A stretch of DNA of 64,000 nt, from contig OV050030.1 of NCBI GenBank assembly GCA_920105625.2, positions 142,876,291-142,940,290 on the forward strand, written 5' to 3'. The position numbers and the translations under genes were made by a program. Origin of the DNA: Clusia tigrina. Its lineage: Eukaryota; Arthropoda; Insecta; Diptera; Clusiidae. Under the pieces are notes generated by a model that made no database searches, was not told where the DNA came from, and was given only the letters and a program-made list of their open reading frames with translations. Below, in pieces: positions 44,956 to 57,207 of this stretch; position 1 is the first letter of the stretch; each line of letters opens with the position of its first letter.

Positions 44956-47900
44956 TTATGTGTTTTGAAAAGAAAAGAAAGTTGAATTTATATTGTGTTG
45001 AAAATCATTTATTTGCGATTTTTCTACATTTTTTTCAATGTAACGCAGCTTGATAAACAACATTTTTTTTTCTGTTCCGGTGCGTAAATGTACAGAGAAG
45101 ATGGTTTTCCAACTCGTGACCCCGCCACGTACAGCTGCCAAAGGAATTCGTGGAATCAAGCATTCTGCCCCCTTGTAAGTCCCGTTCAAAATTCTTGCAA
45201 CTATCACATTATTCGATAGCTGCGTCACAATCAGTCGGGTTCCATTACACAGTTTCGGCGCATGAAGATTGCGAAGCATAATAATGACAGATCCAACTTT
45301 GAGACGCAAATGATGCGGCGGCATGCCAGGCAAATCCAAAGAATTTAGAAATTCCACTGGATAATTCACGGCTTCGTCTTCATTTTCAACACGATCGATC
45401 GATTTGTATGAGCGCAAATCTCCCGGAATTTGACTTTGAATCGTCCAGTTTAAGTCATTAACATCGGTATTTTTGGCAGCTAAAATTGCGCGTGCACTCA
45501 ACCAATCGTAGTTACGATCATTTTGGCCAATGTTCAGATAAACATTCGTGATGAGTTCAGCTTTCGTTGAAGTGAATTGACAAATGGCAGGTGGAATTGA
45601 TATCAAACCACTGGAAGTATCAACCGGAATTTGCACATTTCCAATTCTTAGCAGTTCTTTAGAGAAAACTTCTGCGGTGCTATCCTGTTGCAGGAACACT
45701 CGTATATTCATAGTCAATCGTATGGTTTTCACGTACCGCCACAAATACGATGACTTGAGACATGCGTTCAATGCATCCGCCGCTGTTGATTTCGGAATAA
45801 CAGGAAGTGTTTGTCGAAAATCGCCTGCTAATAGTATCATTGCGCCACTAAAGCGACGATTATTATTCCGCAGATCTTTCATTGTTCTGTCAAGTGCTTC
45901 TAGAGACCGTTTGTGAGCCATTGTGCACTCATCCCATACTATCAGTTTACAATTCTTCAACACTTTTGCCATAGCTGATTGCTTTGAAATGTTTCAAACA
46001 GGTGTTTCATTGATTTGCATGCTTAACGGAAGCTTAAGTCCCGAATGTGCCATTCTTCCACCTTCTAGTAGAGTTGCAGTAATCCCACTAGATGCGAGAG
46101 CCAACGCAATGCCATTTTGAGATCGTATTGTTGCCAAAATCAATGATATCAGGAACGTTTTCCCAGTTCCGCCGGGCGCATCAAGAAAAAATAGTCCACC
46201 GTTTCCATCATTGACAGCCTTCATCAATTCATCATACGCACTCTTTTGCTGCTCATTCAATAATGGAACATTTCTTTGTACTTGTTGTTCCAAAGTTATT
46301 CTGTCGTATGCCCCCTCACGTTCCAATTCAAGATTCAGTACATCTCTGATTTGACGATTTGGCGCTTGCATATGAATTTCAGTCAATAGTTTGCCACTCA
46401 TAAGCAAACACAAATCTTCAAGCAACACCAAAGCTTCATTGTAGATGTCATCGTTCATTTGCAATTCTGAATATCATGTTGCCACTCGAATACGATGTAA
46501 AATGTCTTCCGCAATGTAATTTTTGTACGTATCCCATAATTGACGCGGATTTGAAGGCTGAAAAGTGTGCGAACTTCAGTGGCATGCGAAGTAGCTATCT
46601 CATCGTCCATCGTTTGATTCCGGTGATTATCATGTTCCAACAATTGTAATTGCTTCTCGAAAAGTTGCACACACCGTACCATTCACAGTACGCAATGACT
46701 CAAATGAAGTTGAACCGCGTACATTAATCAATAGCAACCGAAGGTAGAAGCAATCGTCGTTTTTCGAGGGGATTGTGTAAATTCGTCCTATTGCATTATT
46801 TGAGAACACACCTGGATGTCCATCTACTGGTTGGCCTTGCTTTCTGCGTAACCATTTCTTCGACGATGCATTCCATGTATAATATCGAGGCATTTCCGAA
46901 TAAAGCAATGTTCTCGCAAACGGATCACTGGCGCAAGTTGAGAAAAAACTCGTCAATGTTGTTGCTGGTGGTGTTTCAGCTCGCTGCACTGCATTCTCTG
47001 GGTTGAAATACACTCTTTGGCCATTCTCCAAATGAACTGCGAGATACACAACAGTCAGCTCATGAATTACAAAAGAAAATATTCTCCAAAGCGCTTCATT
47101 GCAGTTCACGTATTGCCCCATTTGATACTTGCTGATCTCATCTCGTTCAAGGCCAATAACCGCTATGTCGCTTCCTTTGGTGACGTACTTGCAAACGTAT
47201 TTGATCGATTTCACAGAACTGCAATACTCAACATTGATATGAGTTTTGAATGTCTTAGACAATATTGGCGAATATGGTACGATCCATGTGTTGTCAACTT
47301 CGATATTCACTCCTCTAAATTGAATGCTGAATGTTCTGCCATTGTTGTCTGATGAACGACGCCGATAGAGTGGATATACATCATTTCCAGTTTGCGTTTC
47401 CGAAATAAAAGCACGTGGATAGTGTTTCGTGCATTTTTTGTCAGATATACAAACCGAAGTGGGATTGTAGTGTCCGCAAGGTCCATGAACCATATTGGTT
47501 TTCACCACTTCGTATAATTCTGGATCTATCTCTGGATCAGGAATTTCCGCAGAAATGAAGTCATTAATTTGATCTGGTGTAATCTTGTCCACCATCCAAA
47601 GAAGAATTTGTGCGTGCGGCAAACCTCTTTTTTGCCACTCAACAGAGTACATCCAGCATCTAACAGCACCATATATACGTTGCTTCACGATAAAGTCCAT
47701 CAAATATCGTAGCTGTTGTTTGAAAACTCGTGCTGTGACATCGTGACGATCGCTAGCTTATTGATCGCGATTCAATAATTCCGTTATCTGTGGGCATTTT
47801 GGATTGCAAGTGAATGTAACAAACAAATCCGGCCGTCCATAATTCCGCACGTATGTCATCGCATCCTACGAGTACTCGTGCATATGCCTTGGGCTGCTAA

Positions 47901-49424
47901 TGTGTGTTGATGGCAAAATCGTGAGTCGGCCAAGGTTTGTCACATCTTCATCCTATTGACCGCATCTCGCAAGTGAATATACTCTTCAGATCGAAGCTTG
48001 GTGTGATTAAAGCGAATAAAATTGAGTCGTTCTGTCTCCATCGTCACGTACACATCAACTGAATACTGTTGAAATAATCGCGATATCTCCAGAGATGGTT
48101 GTCAATTCCTTCGCGAATCATCAATCGATACGCGTAAAAGTTCATTGCACTGACCTTATTATTTGTATCGACACTTAAAAGTTGACAAAAAATTCAGTTA
48201 CAATCAAGAGTGTTTGCTTTTCTTTTACGAACCATTGGCAGGATTGATCATGTTGTATCTCAAGTGATATCCATCTTCACCACGGCAGAACATAAGCGGA
48301 TATTGTAGTGAGTCATACGATCGATGAGTTTCACTGATTCGCTCTAATGCATCTCCACCTCGACGTTTAATAACAATATCACGGGATTCTAAATTATCGC
48401 CAACAACAACAATTGATATTTCATCGGCCGTCGGTGCAATATATTGCCGTTCATGAGTGCCTGCTGGTCGTTTGTCCGCTTTTATGAGGATTCTGTGATC
48501 ATCAAATGGCATCCTTTCTAACGAAGTTTTGAATAATCGAATTAGTTCGTTGTGTTCATGCAACATTTCTTGCAATTGCTGCACAATTTCTCTTTTCGTC
48601 GCATTGAAAATTGCACAACGTCGATTCACTTCTTCATTTGAATCTCCAAGGAAATATATTTGGAGATATTTGTGATCTTGATCAAGATGCGGCAACAGCG
48701 ATACAGCAAGATGATAAATTTGCCCGTGAATCTGTATAGTTGCAGACAAATATGTTAATTTCTGTATTTTATTGGCGAGATAATAAGTGTTAGATTGTTG
48801 GTGAACTAACCTTGAATGTGGGATTGTAGTTATCTTCATTCACAATTTCCCCACCAAACGACGTCATTTGAAAACAATCGTTATAAATCTTGGAATTTTG
48901 TAAAAAATTATTCGAATTTGGTGATTCACCGTAAAGCAACGACCGCAATGGCTCTGGTGGAGGAAGTAACTCTGGTAATTTAACTTTTCCGCTTGCGCAA
49001 CACAATCCAGCCGGTTCTTTTGGAAATTTCAGTGCATCGCAATGCGGGCAAACGACAGACATCGAACCAAATCGAACTGATGCGTGCGCACCGTATTCAA
49101 TGTCCGGCTCATATCGAAAGGCTGCACGTTCGATATTCAAATTAGGCAATCGTTGTTGTTGCTGGCGTTGTCGGTGAGTAGCCAAACGTTGTTCTTTTGC
49201 TTCATGAATTTCCTGAGCACGAACTTGTCTTCTTATAAATCGTTCTTGCTCATGTAAGCTTCGAGAGCCTCTTGTGATTGTCGCGCACGATGTTCCATCA
49301 TTCCCATTCGAGCAGATTCCCTTGCAGTAGCATTTTCCTCTTCCGTACGACGTGCTGTATAATTACGTTGGTCCGTTCTACGTCGGGAACGCCGACCGAT
49401 ATTAGCACGACCTCTTTGTGGCAT
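44956..49424 (-). pseudogene. Helitron Rep-helicase protein
   Basis: This protein starts and drives rolling-circle transposition. From MPQRGRANIG (49424) there is a basic N-terminus and a zinc finger-like region (CPHCDALKFP, about 49060). A Helitron-like N domain follows (48839-48225), then the Rep HUH region at about 47610, where the motif reads PHAQ instead of PHAH. The Tyr box is KYVCKYVTKG (about 47185). The helicase has Walker A GGTGKT (about 46165) and VWDE (about 45935), and ends at 44956. Four or more frame breaks occur, for example at 48225-47703, 46630 and 45990. Confidence 0.88.
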
Positions 49425-50260
49425 CGTAACAAATTTCAATCTGTAATTGATCACTTTGTATGAAACACACATGAAGTTTTCACGGAATAATTTTCAGTAA
49501 TTTACCTTTTGAATAGCCGAAATAAAGAAAGCAAACGTCCGAAATTGAACGATTCAAACAATTTACAAATCAGCGGAAGAAATAACACAAATAAATTCCA
49601 ATGGAAATGAGGTTAGGTATTCACCAACAAACGAAAATAATGAACTCACTTTTTTTGTTTGAAATGTCAATAATTTTACTCAAAAACTGATGATCCACAG
49701 ATTTAAAATCAAATATTTCGTGAATGTAAACACTTTAACAATTTAATGTAATGAATTTAACTCGAGAAATGATTTAAAATTTGGAAAAATGTCAGAAAGT
49801 CAATTGACCGTGTCCGCACTGTTCGAATAAACAAATCAGAAAGAACAAACAATATACGCAGCTGTCAAAATAAATAAGCGTCTACAGCTCCATCTGTTGA
49901 GTTATTGGAGTATCAGTCAGTGCTTACCCACGCACATAGAAAAAAAATGAGAACAAAAAGTGAGATTAGGTTTTTCTAATTTTCGAATTTTCCGAATTTT
50001 CCGACTTTTACGAATCTTTTGAGATCGATAGACTTGCAAGAAACAATTGGAGAAAAAATTTGAAAGAAAAAAAATTTTCTATGGTAAAAAGTCCTTTTTG
50101 GAATTTTTAAATTTTCCGACTTTTCTTCAGGAAGAGTATAAGGTTTTTTATTTCTAAACATTCCCAGATCCACAACGAACAACATCTGAAAATTCCATCA
50201 AGATTGGTCCAGCTGTTCTCGAGCCTTAGCGTCACTAACAAACAAACATTCATTTTTATA

Positions 50261-51196
50261 ACGGGTCCGCCATCTAACTTTTTTTTTCAACTAGTGCTTA
50301 TTTCGTGAATGGTAACACTTAGCTCATGTCTGATTTGACAGATAATTAGTTTTATCCTTCCGCTAAACGAATATGTTTGTGGAGACGCTTGAACAACGCT
50401 GGGAAATATTGCGACATTACTTTGAAAATCATGGTAATGTTGCAGAATGTGTGCGAAAATTGCGTACGGAGTTTGGAATGGAAAATTGCGTACTCATTTT
50501 GATCTTGGCGGGTATGTAAACAAGCAAAATTGTCGCATTTGGGGCACAGAAAACCCGCACGCATACATTGAAAAGCCGATGCACCCAAAACGAGTCACTG
50601 TTTGGTGCGGATTTTGGTCCAGAGGCATAATTGGGCCATTTTTCTTCAAAAATGAGCAAGGAGTGGCCGTTACAGTCAATGGCGATCGTTATCGGGCCAT
50701 GTTGAACGAATTTTTGTTCACAAAAATTGAAGAGGAGGATATTGGCAACATTTGGTTTCAACAGGATGGCGCTACGTGCCACACAGCCGAAGCTACACTC
50801 GATGTTTTGCGCCCTGTTTTTGAAGATCACATTATCAGCTGCAGAGCTGATGTCGTTTGGCCACCTCGGAGCTGCGATTTGACACCGTTGGACTATTATT
50901 TGTGGGATTCCCTCAAAGATAAGTGTTACGCCGACAAGCCAGAGACAATTGACGCTTTAAAGGACAATATTAGTGAAGCCATTGGTGAAATACAGCTGCA
51001 CACAATCGATAATGTGCTTAAAAATTGGACCGATTGTGTAGGCTACTGCATGGCCAGCCAAGGCAGCCATGTGAATGAAATTATTTTCCATTATTAACCG
51101 GAAGGATTGTACTTTCAAATAAAAAAAGAAATTTGAGACAATATCCAGTAGTTTTTTTTTACAGAATTTTCAAAAAAAAAAAGTTAAAGGACCTGT
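50261..51196 (+). mobile_element. internally deleted mariner-like element in the Helitron 5' end
   Basis: The 936-bp unit is flanked by TA (50259-50260 and 51197-51198). The left end is ACGGGTCC, continuing to TAACTTTTTTTTT; the right end, inverted, is ACAGGTCC, continuing to TTAACTTTTTTTT. It lies 8 to 10 bp inside the Helitron 5' terminus. Removing it restores the typical Helitron start. Confidence 0.85.
50371..51097 (+). pseudogene. mariner-like (Tc1/mariner superfamily) transposase with deleted middle
   Basis: The N-terminus (about 50371-50475: LEQRWEILRHYFENHG, CVRKLRTEFG) is joined to the catalytic domain by an internal deletion and a frame change. The catalytic part is open to 51097 and includes GGYVNKQNCRIWG, HPKRVTVWCGFW, FQQDGATCHTA and PPRSCDLTPLDYYLWD. 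The second and third acidic residues are present, but the first (in a D-E-A-H-F type motif) is lost with the deletion. It resembles the element at 61141-62440. Confidence 0.82.
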
Positions 51197-51569
51197 TATA
51201 TATAGATTTAAATAAAACCAAAACATTTTTTTTAAATTTTTTCCTGAAAATATAGAACAAAATCAGTTTATGTATACCTCATTTTCACACTTTTACACCA
51301 TTGAGTTTCATAGTGGCAAAAGTTCCGTTGTTTTCGTGAAATTTGGTTATTGTTCTTGTTCTTCGTTTATAGACCCTCATTAAAAAATAGTTAGAACACA
51401 TATTACAGCATTAACATACAGTTTACTGCAAACTTGTCACGATTTTACTTCTCACTGTTACACAACAATTCAAGCAAACATTCCGAATGGCGTTTTACAA
51501 TTTACCTTAGATTTGCAGAATTCCTAAAAGCTTAGCCATAAGCTTTTTTTAAACGTTCAATCTTCATGT

Positions 51570-53035
51570 CAGGCTCCAGGGGAGATAGAGATATTGGAAG
51601 AAAAGAGGAATCTGATTCGACAAAAAGAAGAAGAATATCTAAAAGAGCTGCATCGAACGTTAAGTTCAGATGAAATTTCTCAAAAAAACCTGCGCCTGAT
51701 AGTATAGAATCGATTCCTTTAACTTCCCAAAAAGATATAGTCACGTCCGAAGCCTGGTTGAATTTGGGAAATTTATGAAGATCAAAGAAATTCAACGAGA
51801 GCTAGAAGCGATGTCAGTGATGTACTTAAACAAACATTTGTTAGTTCAGGTCCGGGAATGGTGACACTTCCCAAAATGGATTCTCAACGTCATGATATAG
51901 TTCAAACCGGCCCAACACAGCAGTTAAATAGAACTGATGAAGATTATCACAAAGACGAGGATCGTAGGGAATTTTTGGTAACTTCATAGACTTGTTTAAA
52001 TTGATAAGTACTAGAACATATGAAACGCATTAACTACAAACAACTTGCACATCATAATTTAAGCCACAGTATTCAAAATGAATTTATCTCATTGATGGCA
52101 AAAACAACTACCGATGAAGCGATACATAGGGTAAAAGAGGCAAAATACTACTCTATTTTGCTCGACTGCACTAGAGATTACAGTCGAGTAGAGCGAATTT
52201 CAATGACCTTAAGATGTTGTAATATATCAACAGATACAATAGAAGGAAACTTTATTGGATTTCTTGCTGTCGCTGATACGACTGGAGAACATCTTACAAA
52301 TGCCATTCCAGAAGAGTTAGAAAGAAAGGGATTGGATATTCAAAACTGTCGTGACAAAGGATACGGCAAATGGCGCTAAAATGGTAGGCATAAATTGCGG
52401 ATGTAAAACTCGAATATTTAATATTAATCACAGAGCAGTTTCAACACGTTGCGGCTGTCATAGTTGGAATTTGCTGTTGCGGTAGCAAACAAATTTGTTG
52501 GCTTTATCCAGAAAATGTATTTGATATTCTAGCAAACGCTGGGATATAATCAAAAGCAAATTAAAGCTTACTATAAAGTCTTTATCAGACACAAGGTGGG
52601 AAAGCAGAAACGGGACAGTAAAGACCATATTATTGCAATTTAAAGATGTTGTTGAAAAAATTCAAAATCGAAGCTGAGGCATCAGACACATTTGAATTTA
52701 TCATATCAATACATTTGAATTTATCATATCAATACATTTATGGTATGCGATATTATCACGGGTCAATATCATAAGCAAATTATGGCACTCCGTACAAATT
52801 CATTTAAGCATTACTCTGAAATATTTGCGTACATTTTGTGACTGTATTAAAGAATATCTACGAACTGGGTTTGAACAAAGCTTGTCTGACGCTCGTCAAT
52901 TTATTGAAAAGAGCAGTTATGATCTGCCAAAAGACTTTAAAAATAAAAGGGTTTAAAAAAAAAAATTGTAATTATGAAAGCAATGTTGAATCTGTACAGT
53001 CTCAAAATTTATCTTGCCCACATCAAATTTAGGTT
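51570..53035 (+). pseudogene. hAT transposase (DUF4371-type), broken
   Basis: The N-terminal part (51570-51990) is charged and frame-broken, starting MSGSRGDRDIG. The best part is 52020-52379, with LSHSIQNEFISLMAK, AKYYSILLDCTRDYS and LDIQNCRDKGYG. This is the pattern of hAT transposases related to ZMYM/DUF4371 proteins, with the first catalytic Asp in ILDCT. Further matches (RCGCHSWNLL, LSDTRWESRNG) follow at 52445-52620. The hAT dimerisation domain at the C-terminus is not recognisable. Frameshifts and stops disable it. Confidence 0.78.
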
Positions 53036-53048
53036 TTTCTCCGCCTCT

Positions 53049-53369
53049 GATATGATATGAATTTACAGTATATACAGGGTAAAGAGAACAAGGTAGGCAG
53101 AATTCTTAAGGCGGATAAATTCAAACACAAATGAGATAAATACAATTGAAGATGAAGATAACACAAATCTAGATAGCGAATGGTCTTTGCAAAATAATGT
53201 AGATGAAGGATGTGTAAATAGAGTACATTCACAAAGGGAAAATTCGAATAATTATATATATGACACAAGAGTTAATCGCTTTAAAACACAAATAATCTTG
53301 GTTCGAAATAAGTCTACGGAATCTGAAATAAAGCTAGGCAATAGTATTATACATATAACCCCCGATGAT
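53049..53369 (+). pseudogene. RNase H end and RNase H-integrase spacer of errantivirus-like pol
   Basis: Directly after the hAT, the RNase H tail resumes with MNLQYIQGKENKV (about 53058-53100), the segment that normally precedes the integrase. A spacer of about 90 residues follows, rich in Asn and Glu (DEGCVNRVHSQ), ending IIHITPDD at about 53368. It is cut there by the LINE, and the same frame resumes at 57208. Confidence 0.75.
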
Positions 53370-53374
53370 GTATG

Positions 53375-53549
53375 TGCTCCGTTAAAACCAGAAGCAGCCG
53401 CTTCTCAACTTTCGAACTGGTCGGAGAATTCTTCGACCACATGGGAACGGATGCGGCTGGTGGATACATATCTCCAATTTCCGAAGAGGAGGAGTTGAAT
53501 TCCACAATAATCACTCTTCCAGACAGAGCTGAAGGTACTACAGATTAAC
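53375..53549 (+). pseudogene. ORF1 C-terminus of LOA-like LINE
   Basis: A short frame-shifted piece ending EFFDHMGTDAAGG, EEEELNST and a stop at 53549 resembles the acidic end of a LINE ORF1. ORF2 starts in another frame and overlaps it by about 20 bp, a common arrangement in these elements. Confidence 0.5.
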
Positions 53550-56500
53550 TTTCAGCATTCGAAAACCGCCTCGGCAGCCCTGCTTCTCCGCCTCTCGGAA
53601 ATAGGGGAGGAGCTCATTCTCGTCCAAGAACCTTGGGTCGTAAATGACCGGGTTTCTGGACTCAATGCATACGGATATCGTATGGTATATATCGAGGATC
53701 AAGGTAAACCAAGCTCCTGCATGCTGGTAAAAAAACAGCGTTAACGCTCTTTTACTCCCTAGATTCAGTGACAAAGACAATGTTGCCATGGTCATTGAAA
53801 TGGGTCCACGGACCTTCTGGATCTCCTCGAACTACATAGCTCATGACTATGGCGACAGCCCACCAGAAACAGATTCCGGTAATTATCGGCGCCGATGCCA
53901 ATGCCCATCACGAGATATGGGGCAGCTCCGGCACAAATGATCGAGGTGAGTGTCTTTGCGACTTTATCATTTCAAATAACTTAGGCATTGCTAACCGGGG
54001 AAATGAGCCGACCTTCCTTACATCCGTCAGGAAGGAAGTGCTTGACATCACCCTCGTCAGCGATAACGACTCCAACATGATAAGCAATGGGTTCGTCTCT
54101 AAGGAATGCTCCTTTTCGGACCACAGCTATATCACCTTTGACATTGACTCGAGGGAGACTACAGGCAATACAGAATCTCTTAAACCAGTCTATAGAGAAA
54201 ACACGAACTGGCCTCTTTTCCGGCTCAAACTGGGGTCGTGCTTAGCAATGACTCCCCCTATTATCCACAACTGTCCCGACATTGATCGGGCGGTCGACGA
54301 TCTGACCACAGCTTTTAAAAAAGGCACTCATATTTCTTGCATCACTCCCGCACCACGGGGCAAACCTAAACGTCCGTGGTGGAACTCGGAAATTGCAAGT
54401 CTTCGCAAGACTTGTAGAATGCTTTTCAACAAAGCTAAAGTTACAGCTGATTGGGCCCCTTTCAAAAGGAAACAAAAAGAGTTGAAATACGCCATTTGGC
54501 GAGGGAAACGAGCGTCATGGAGGGAATTTTGCGAAAGCATTGAATCGACGTCCGAGGCTAGCCGGCTTCGTAAAATTCTCCACTCCTCTAACAAAGCCCT
54601 TGACTGTATCCAAAAACCAGATGGCAGCTGGACTCACTCAAGCGCCGAAACCCTTGATATCCTGCTAGACACCCACTTCCCAGGGAGTTTAGCCTCAGCG
54701 GATCATGCACTCTACCAGGTGGAGCAGGTTTCCCATGATAGCCTCCCCACATTCCAAGTGACAAAAAGTCACCTTGAGTGGTCCATTCAAACCTTTAAGC
54801 CATACAAGTCCCCCGGACCGGACGGCATCATTCCTGCCGATATCCAAAATGGGGAAGAGATTATCCTTCCATGGCTGCTACAAATATATAATGCAAGCCT
54901 CAGATTGCAATATATTCCCTTACGCTAGCGCACGACTCGGGTCGTCTTCATACCCAAAGTTGGGAAGGCCTCGCACACCACATATCAGGACATCGATCAA
55001 TCCTTCTCTTCTCTCTGTATCTCAACACGCTTACTCTAAAGGCAAATCGGTTGAAACAGCACTTAATTCTCTCATTTCTCAAGTTGACAAATCCTTGGCG
55101 TACAAGGAATTCACACTTGCTATATTTCTAGACATCGAGGGAGCATTCAACAATGTATGCCCCAACGCTGTCATTTCCGCACTCTATAATCTTAACCTGA
55201 ATTCAGGTCTTCTTAAATTTATAGAGCTTCTACTAAAATCTAGGATTATCACTTCCACGATCGGCAGTGCCTAATCCAGGAGGGTGGTTAACAGGGGCAC
55301 GCCAAAAGGGGGTGTTTTATCAGCCCTCCTCTGGAACCTGGCAGTTAACACACTACTGGTGAGATTGGAATCTACTGGATGCAAAGTGATAGCCTATGCG
55401 GACGACATAGCAATCGCCGCATCCGGCAAATTCCCCCAAACACTTTCCGAAAAACTTAACTATTCACTCTCTATTGTGTCGAACTGGTGTCGCGAATTCG
55501 AACTTGGGGTTAACCCATCCAAAACCGAGACTAAGCTTTTCACTAGGAAGTACAAAATTCCAAAGTTTACAATGCCTAGTCGAAACGGCACTCCGCTCTC
55601 TTTGAGCACACACGTGAAGTACTTAGGCCTAATTCTCGACCCAAAGCTTAATTGGAAAGCCAATCTAGCTGAGAGGGCACGTAAGGCAACATGCGCTATA
55701 TACTGCTGTAAAAGAGCAGTTGGTGCACGATGGGGACTTCGTCCTCGAGTCGTGATCTGGCTCTACACGGCCATCGATGAACCTAACCTGTTATACGGGT
55801 CGGTCTTCTGGTGGCAAGCTCTCGAAAAAGCCTGTAATATCAAACCCCTTGATAAAATCAGAAGATCCATTGCTCTACTGATCACTGGCGCTCTTCGTAG
55901 CACACCTACGAAAGCCCTTTTTGCCATGCTGCACTGGCTCCCCTCGGGGATCCTGGTTAAGCAACAAGCCAAGCTGACAGCGATTAGACTTAATGCTCTT
56001 TCGCACTGGCGCATAACCCTGACAGGCCACGCTTCAATTCTGAATCAGGACCCACCTGTCCCCAACTTTATCTATTATATGTCGGTCTATCCCGATTTGA
56101 ACAGGGAATTCGACCTCACTATTCCAAGTCGAAGCGACTGGACCTCAGAAAACCGAATCGTCGGTGAAACAGTCGAAATCTACACCGACGGTTCCAAGCT
56201 TGGAGGTAGAGTCGGCAACGGTATTTATTCCGACAAGCTGGACTTAAACATCTCCCTACGTCTCCCAGACCATTGCAGCGTTTTTCAAGCTGAGGCCATG
56301 GCCATTTACCACGCAGCCAAATGGATGCTGAGTGGTGATATTGGCGCAGTTGACGTATCTATCTTCTCAGACAGCCAGGCCGCCATTAAATCTCTTTTTG
56401 GCTCCACGGCCACATCAAGACTAGTTCATGAATGTCGAACATCTTTAAATGAGCTCGCAACTTACTCTCGGGTGCACCTAGTCTGGGTTCCCGGACACGG

Positions 56501-57020
56501 CGAAATCCCGGGAAACTGCGAGGCGGACGAGCTTGCCAAGGCAGGCACGCTAATGCACGACATTCACCCCTTTGTAAACATCGGCATTCCACTGGCAACA
56601 GCTAAGCTCGAAATCAAACGGAAATATCTGGCTGACGCTTACAAATCCTGGACTAAAGAGGAATCCTGCCACACGGCTAGACTGACTTGGGCAAGCATGG
56701 ACAAAAACAGAACCAATCAACTTCGTCGACCTGATCGCGTATCACTGTCGACAACTGTGTCGGTTTTGACCGGCCACTGCATAATGGGACAGCACGCAGA
56801 AAGACTGGGCCTACCCTCAAATAACTATTGCCGAGGCTGTGGCTTCGAAGAGGAGGACGAGACGGTTTTCCACCTCTTATGCCACTGCCCATCCTTGAGC
56901 AGAAGAAGAATTCGCACCCTTGGTGTCCCATTTCATACAAGCCTGACAGACCTGTTATCCATTAATATTAGGGACATAGCCAGGTTCATCAAAGTATCAG
57001 GATGGTTTCCTGAAACATGA
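53530..57020 (+). pseudogene. ORF2 of LOA-like LINE: endonuclease, RT, RNase H
   Basis: The endonuclease begins LKVLQINFQHSK at 53530 and has LVQEPWV. After a frameshift at about 53740 it continues from 53843 with IIGADANAHHEIWGSS and SFSDHSY. The RT (from about 54800) has KSPGPDGI, FIPKVGK, FLDIEGAFNN, RGTPKGGVLSALLWN and AYADDIAIA (55391-55425). A stop at 54928, a deletion near 54985 and a stop at 55272 break it. From 55284 a 578-codon frame runs through RNase H (YTDGSKLGG, SDSQAAIKS, WVPGHGEIPGN) to CRGCGFEEEDETVFHLLCHC. All catalytic boxes are intact. Confidence 0.9.
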
Positions 57021-57207
57021 CGGGGGAGTCGTGCCTTTCCAGGCGCTGTCCTTGCACTGCCTATCACCATCCCAAGTATGGGAACTTTTTTAGTCAGTGC
57101 TTGAACGGCGCCACACCGTGGTATCACAATGGGCCATTATGTGTGCTCAAGTGTGCTTTTGGCAAACTGAGCGGCCACTCCTACCTACCTACCTAACCCC
57201 CGATGAT

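Larger units (their letters stand above)
44922..51206 (-). mobile_element. autonomous-type Helitron inside the hAT element
   Basis: On the minus strand the 3' end is CTGGGTCAGCTAG (44922), with a GC-rich stem (GGGCAACGCC) just before, and the next base is T. The 5' end is TCTATATA (51206), preceded by A. Helitrons insert between A and T and end in CTRR, so both ends fit. The 5' terminus continues as AAAAATGAATGTTTGTTTGT, a common insect Helitron start, once the mariner at 50261-51196 is removed. Net length is about 5.35 kb. Confidence 0.9.
43765..53048 (+). mobile_element. hAT transposon, host to Helitron and mariner
   Basis: The ends are CAGAGGCGG (43765) and CCGCCTCTG (53048), perfect 9-bp inverted tips. 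The flanking 8-bp words GTATGACA and ATATGATA agree at 6 of 8 positions, as expected for an aged hAT duplication. On both sides the errantivirus RNase H frame stops and resumes without loss. Removing the Helitron (44922-51206) leaves about 3.0 kb, a normal hAT size. 43774-44921 is non-coding with a CA microsatellite at 44158-44177. Confidence 0.88.
53370..57193 (+). mobile_element. LOA-like LINE with TACC-repeat tail
   Basis: The flanks carry a 14-bp target duplication, TAACCCCCGATGAT, at 53356-53369 and 57194-57207. The tail consists of TACC repeats (about 57180-57193) instead of poly-A. The element keeps the end of ORF1 and nearly all of ORF2 with endonuclease, RT, RNase H and a C-terminal zinc-like domain. 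It is 5'-truncated within ORF1. A shorter relative with the same tail lies at 17589-18046 and 19719-20176. Confidence 0.9.

Noticed and set aside
44956..49424. Host PIF1 helicase gene
   Set aside because: The helicase is preceded by Rep HUH and Helitron-like N domains and is bounded by Helitron termini, so it belongs to the transposon.
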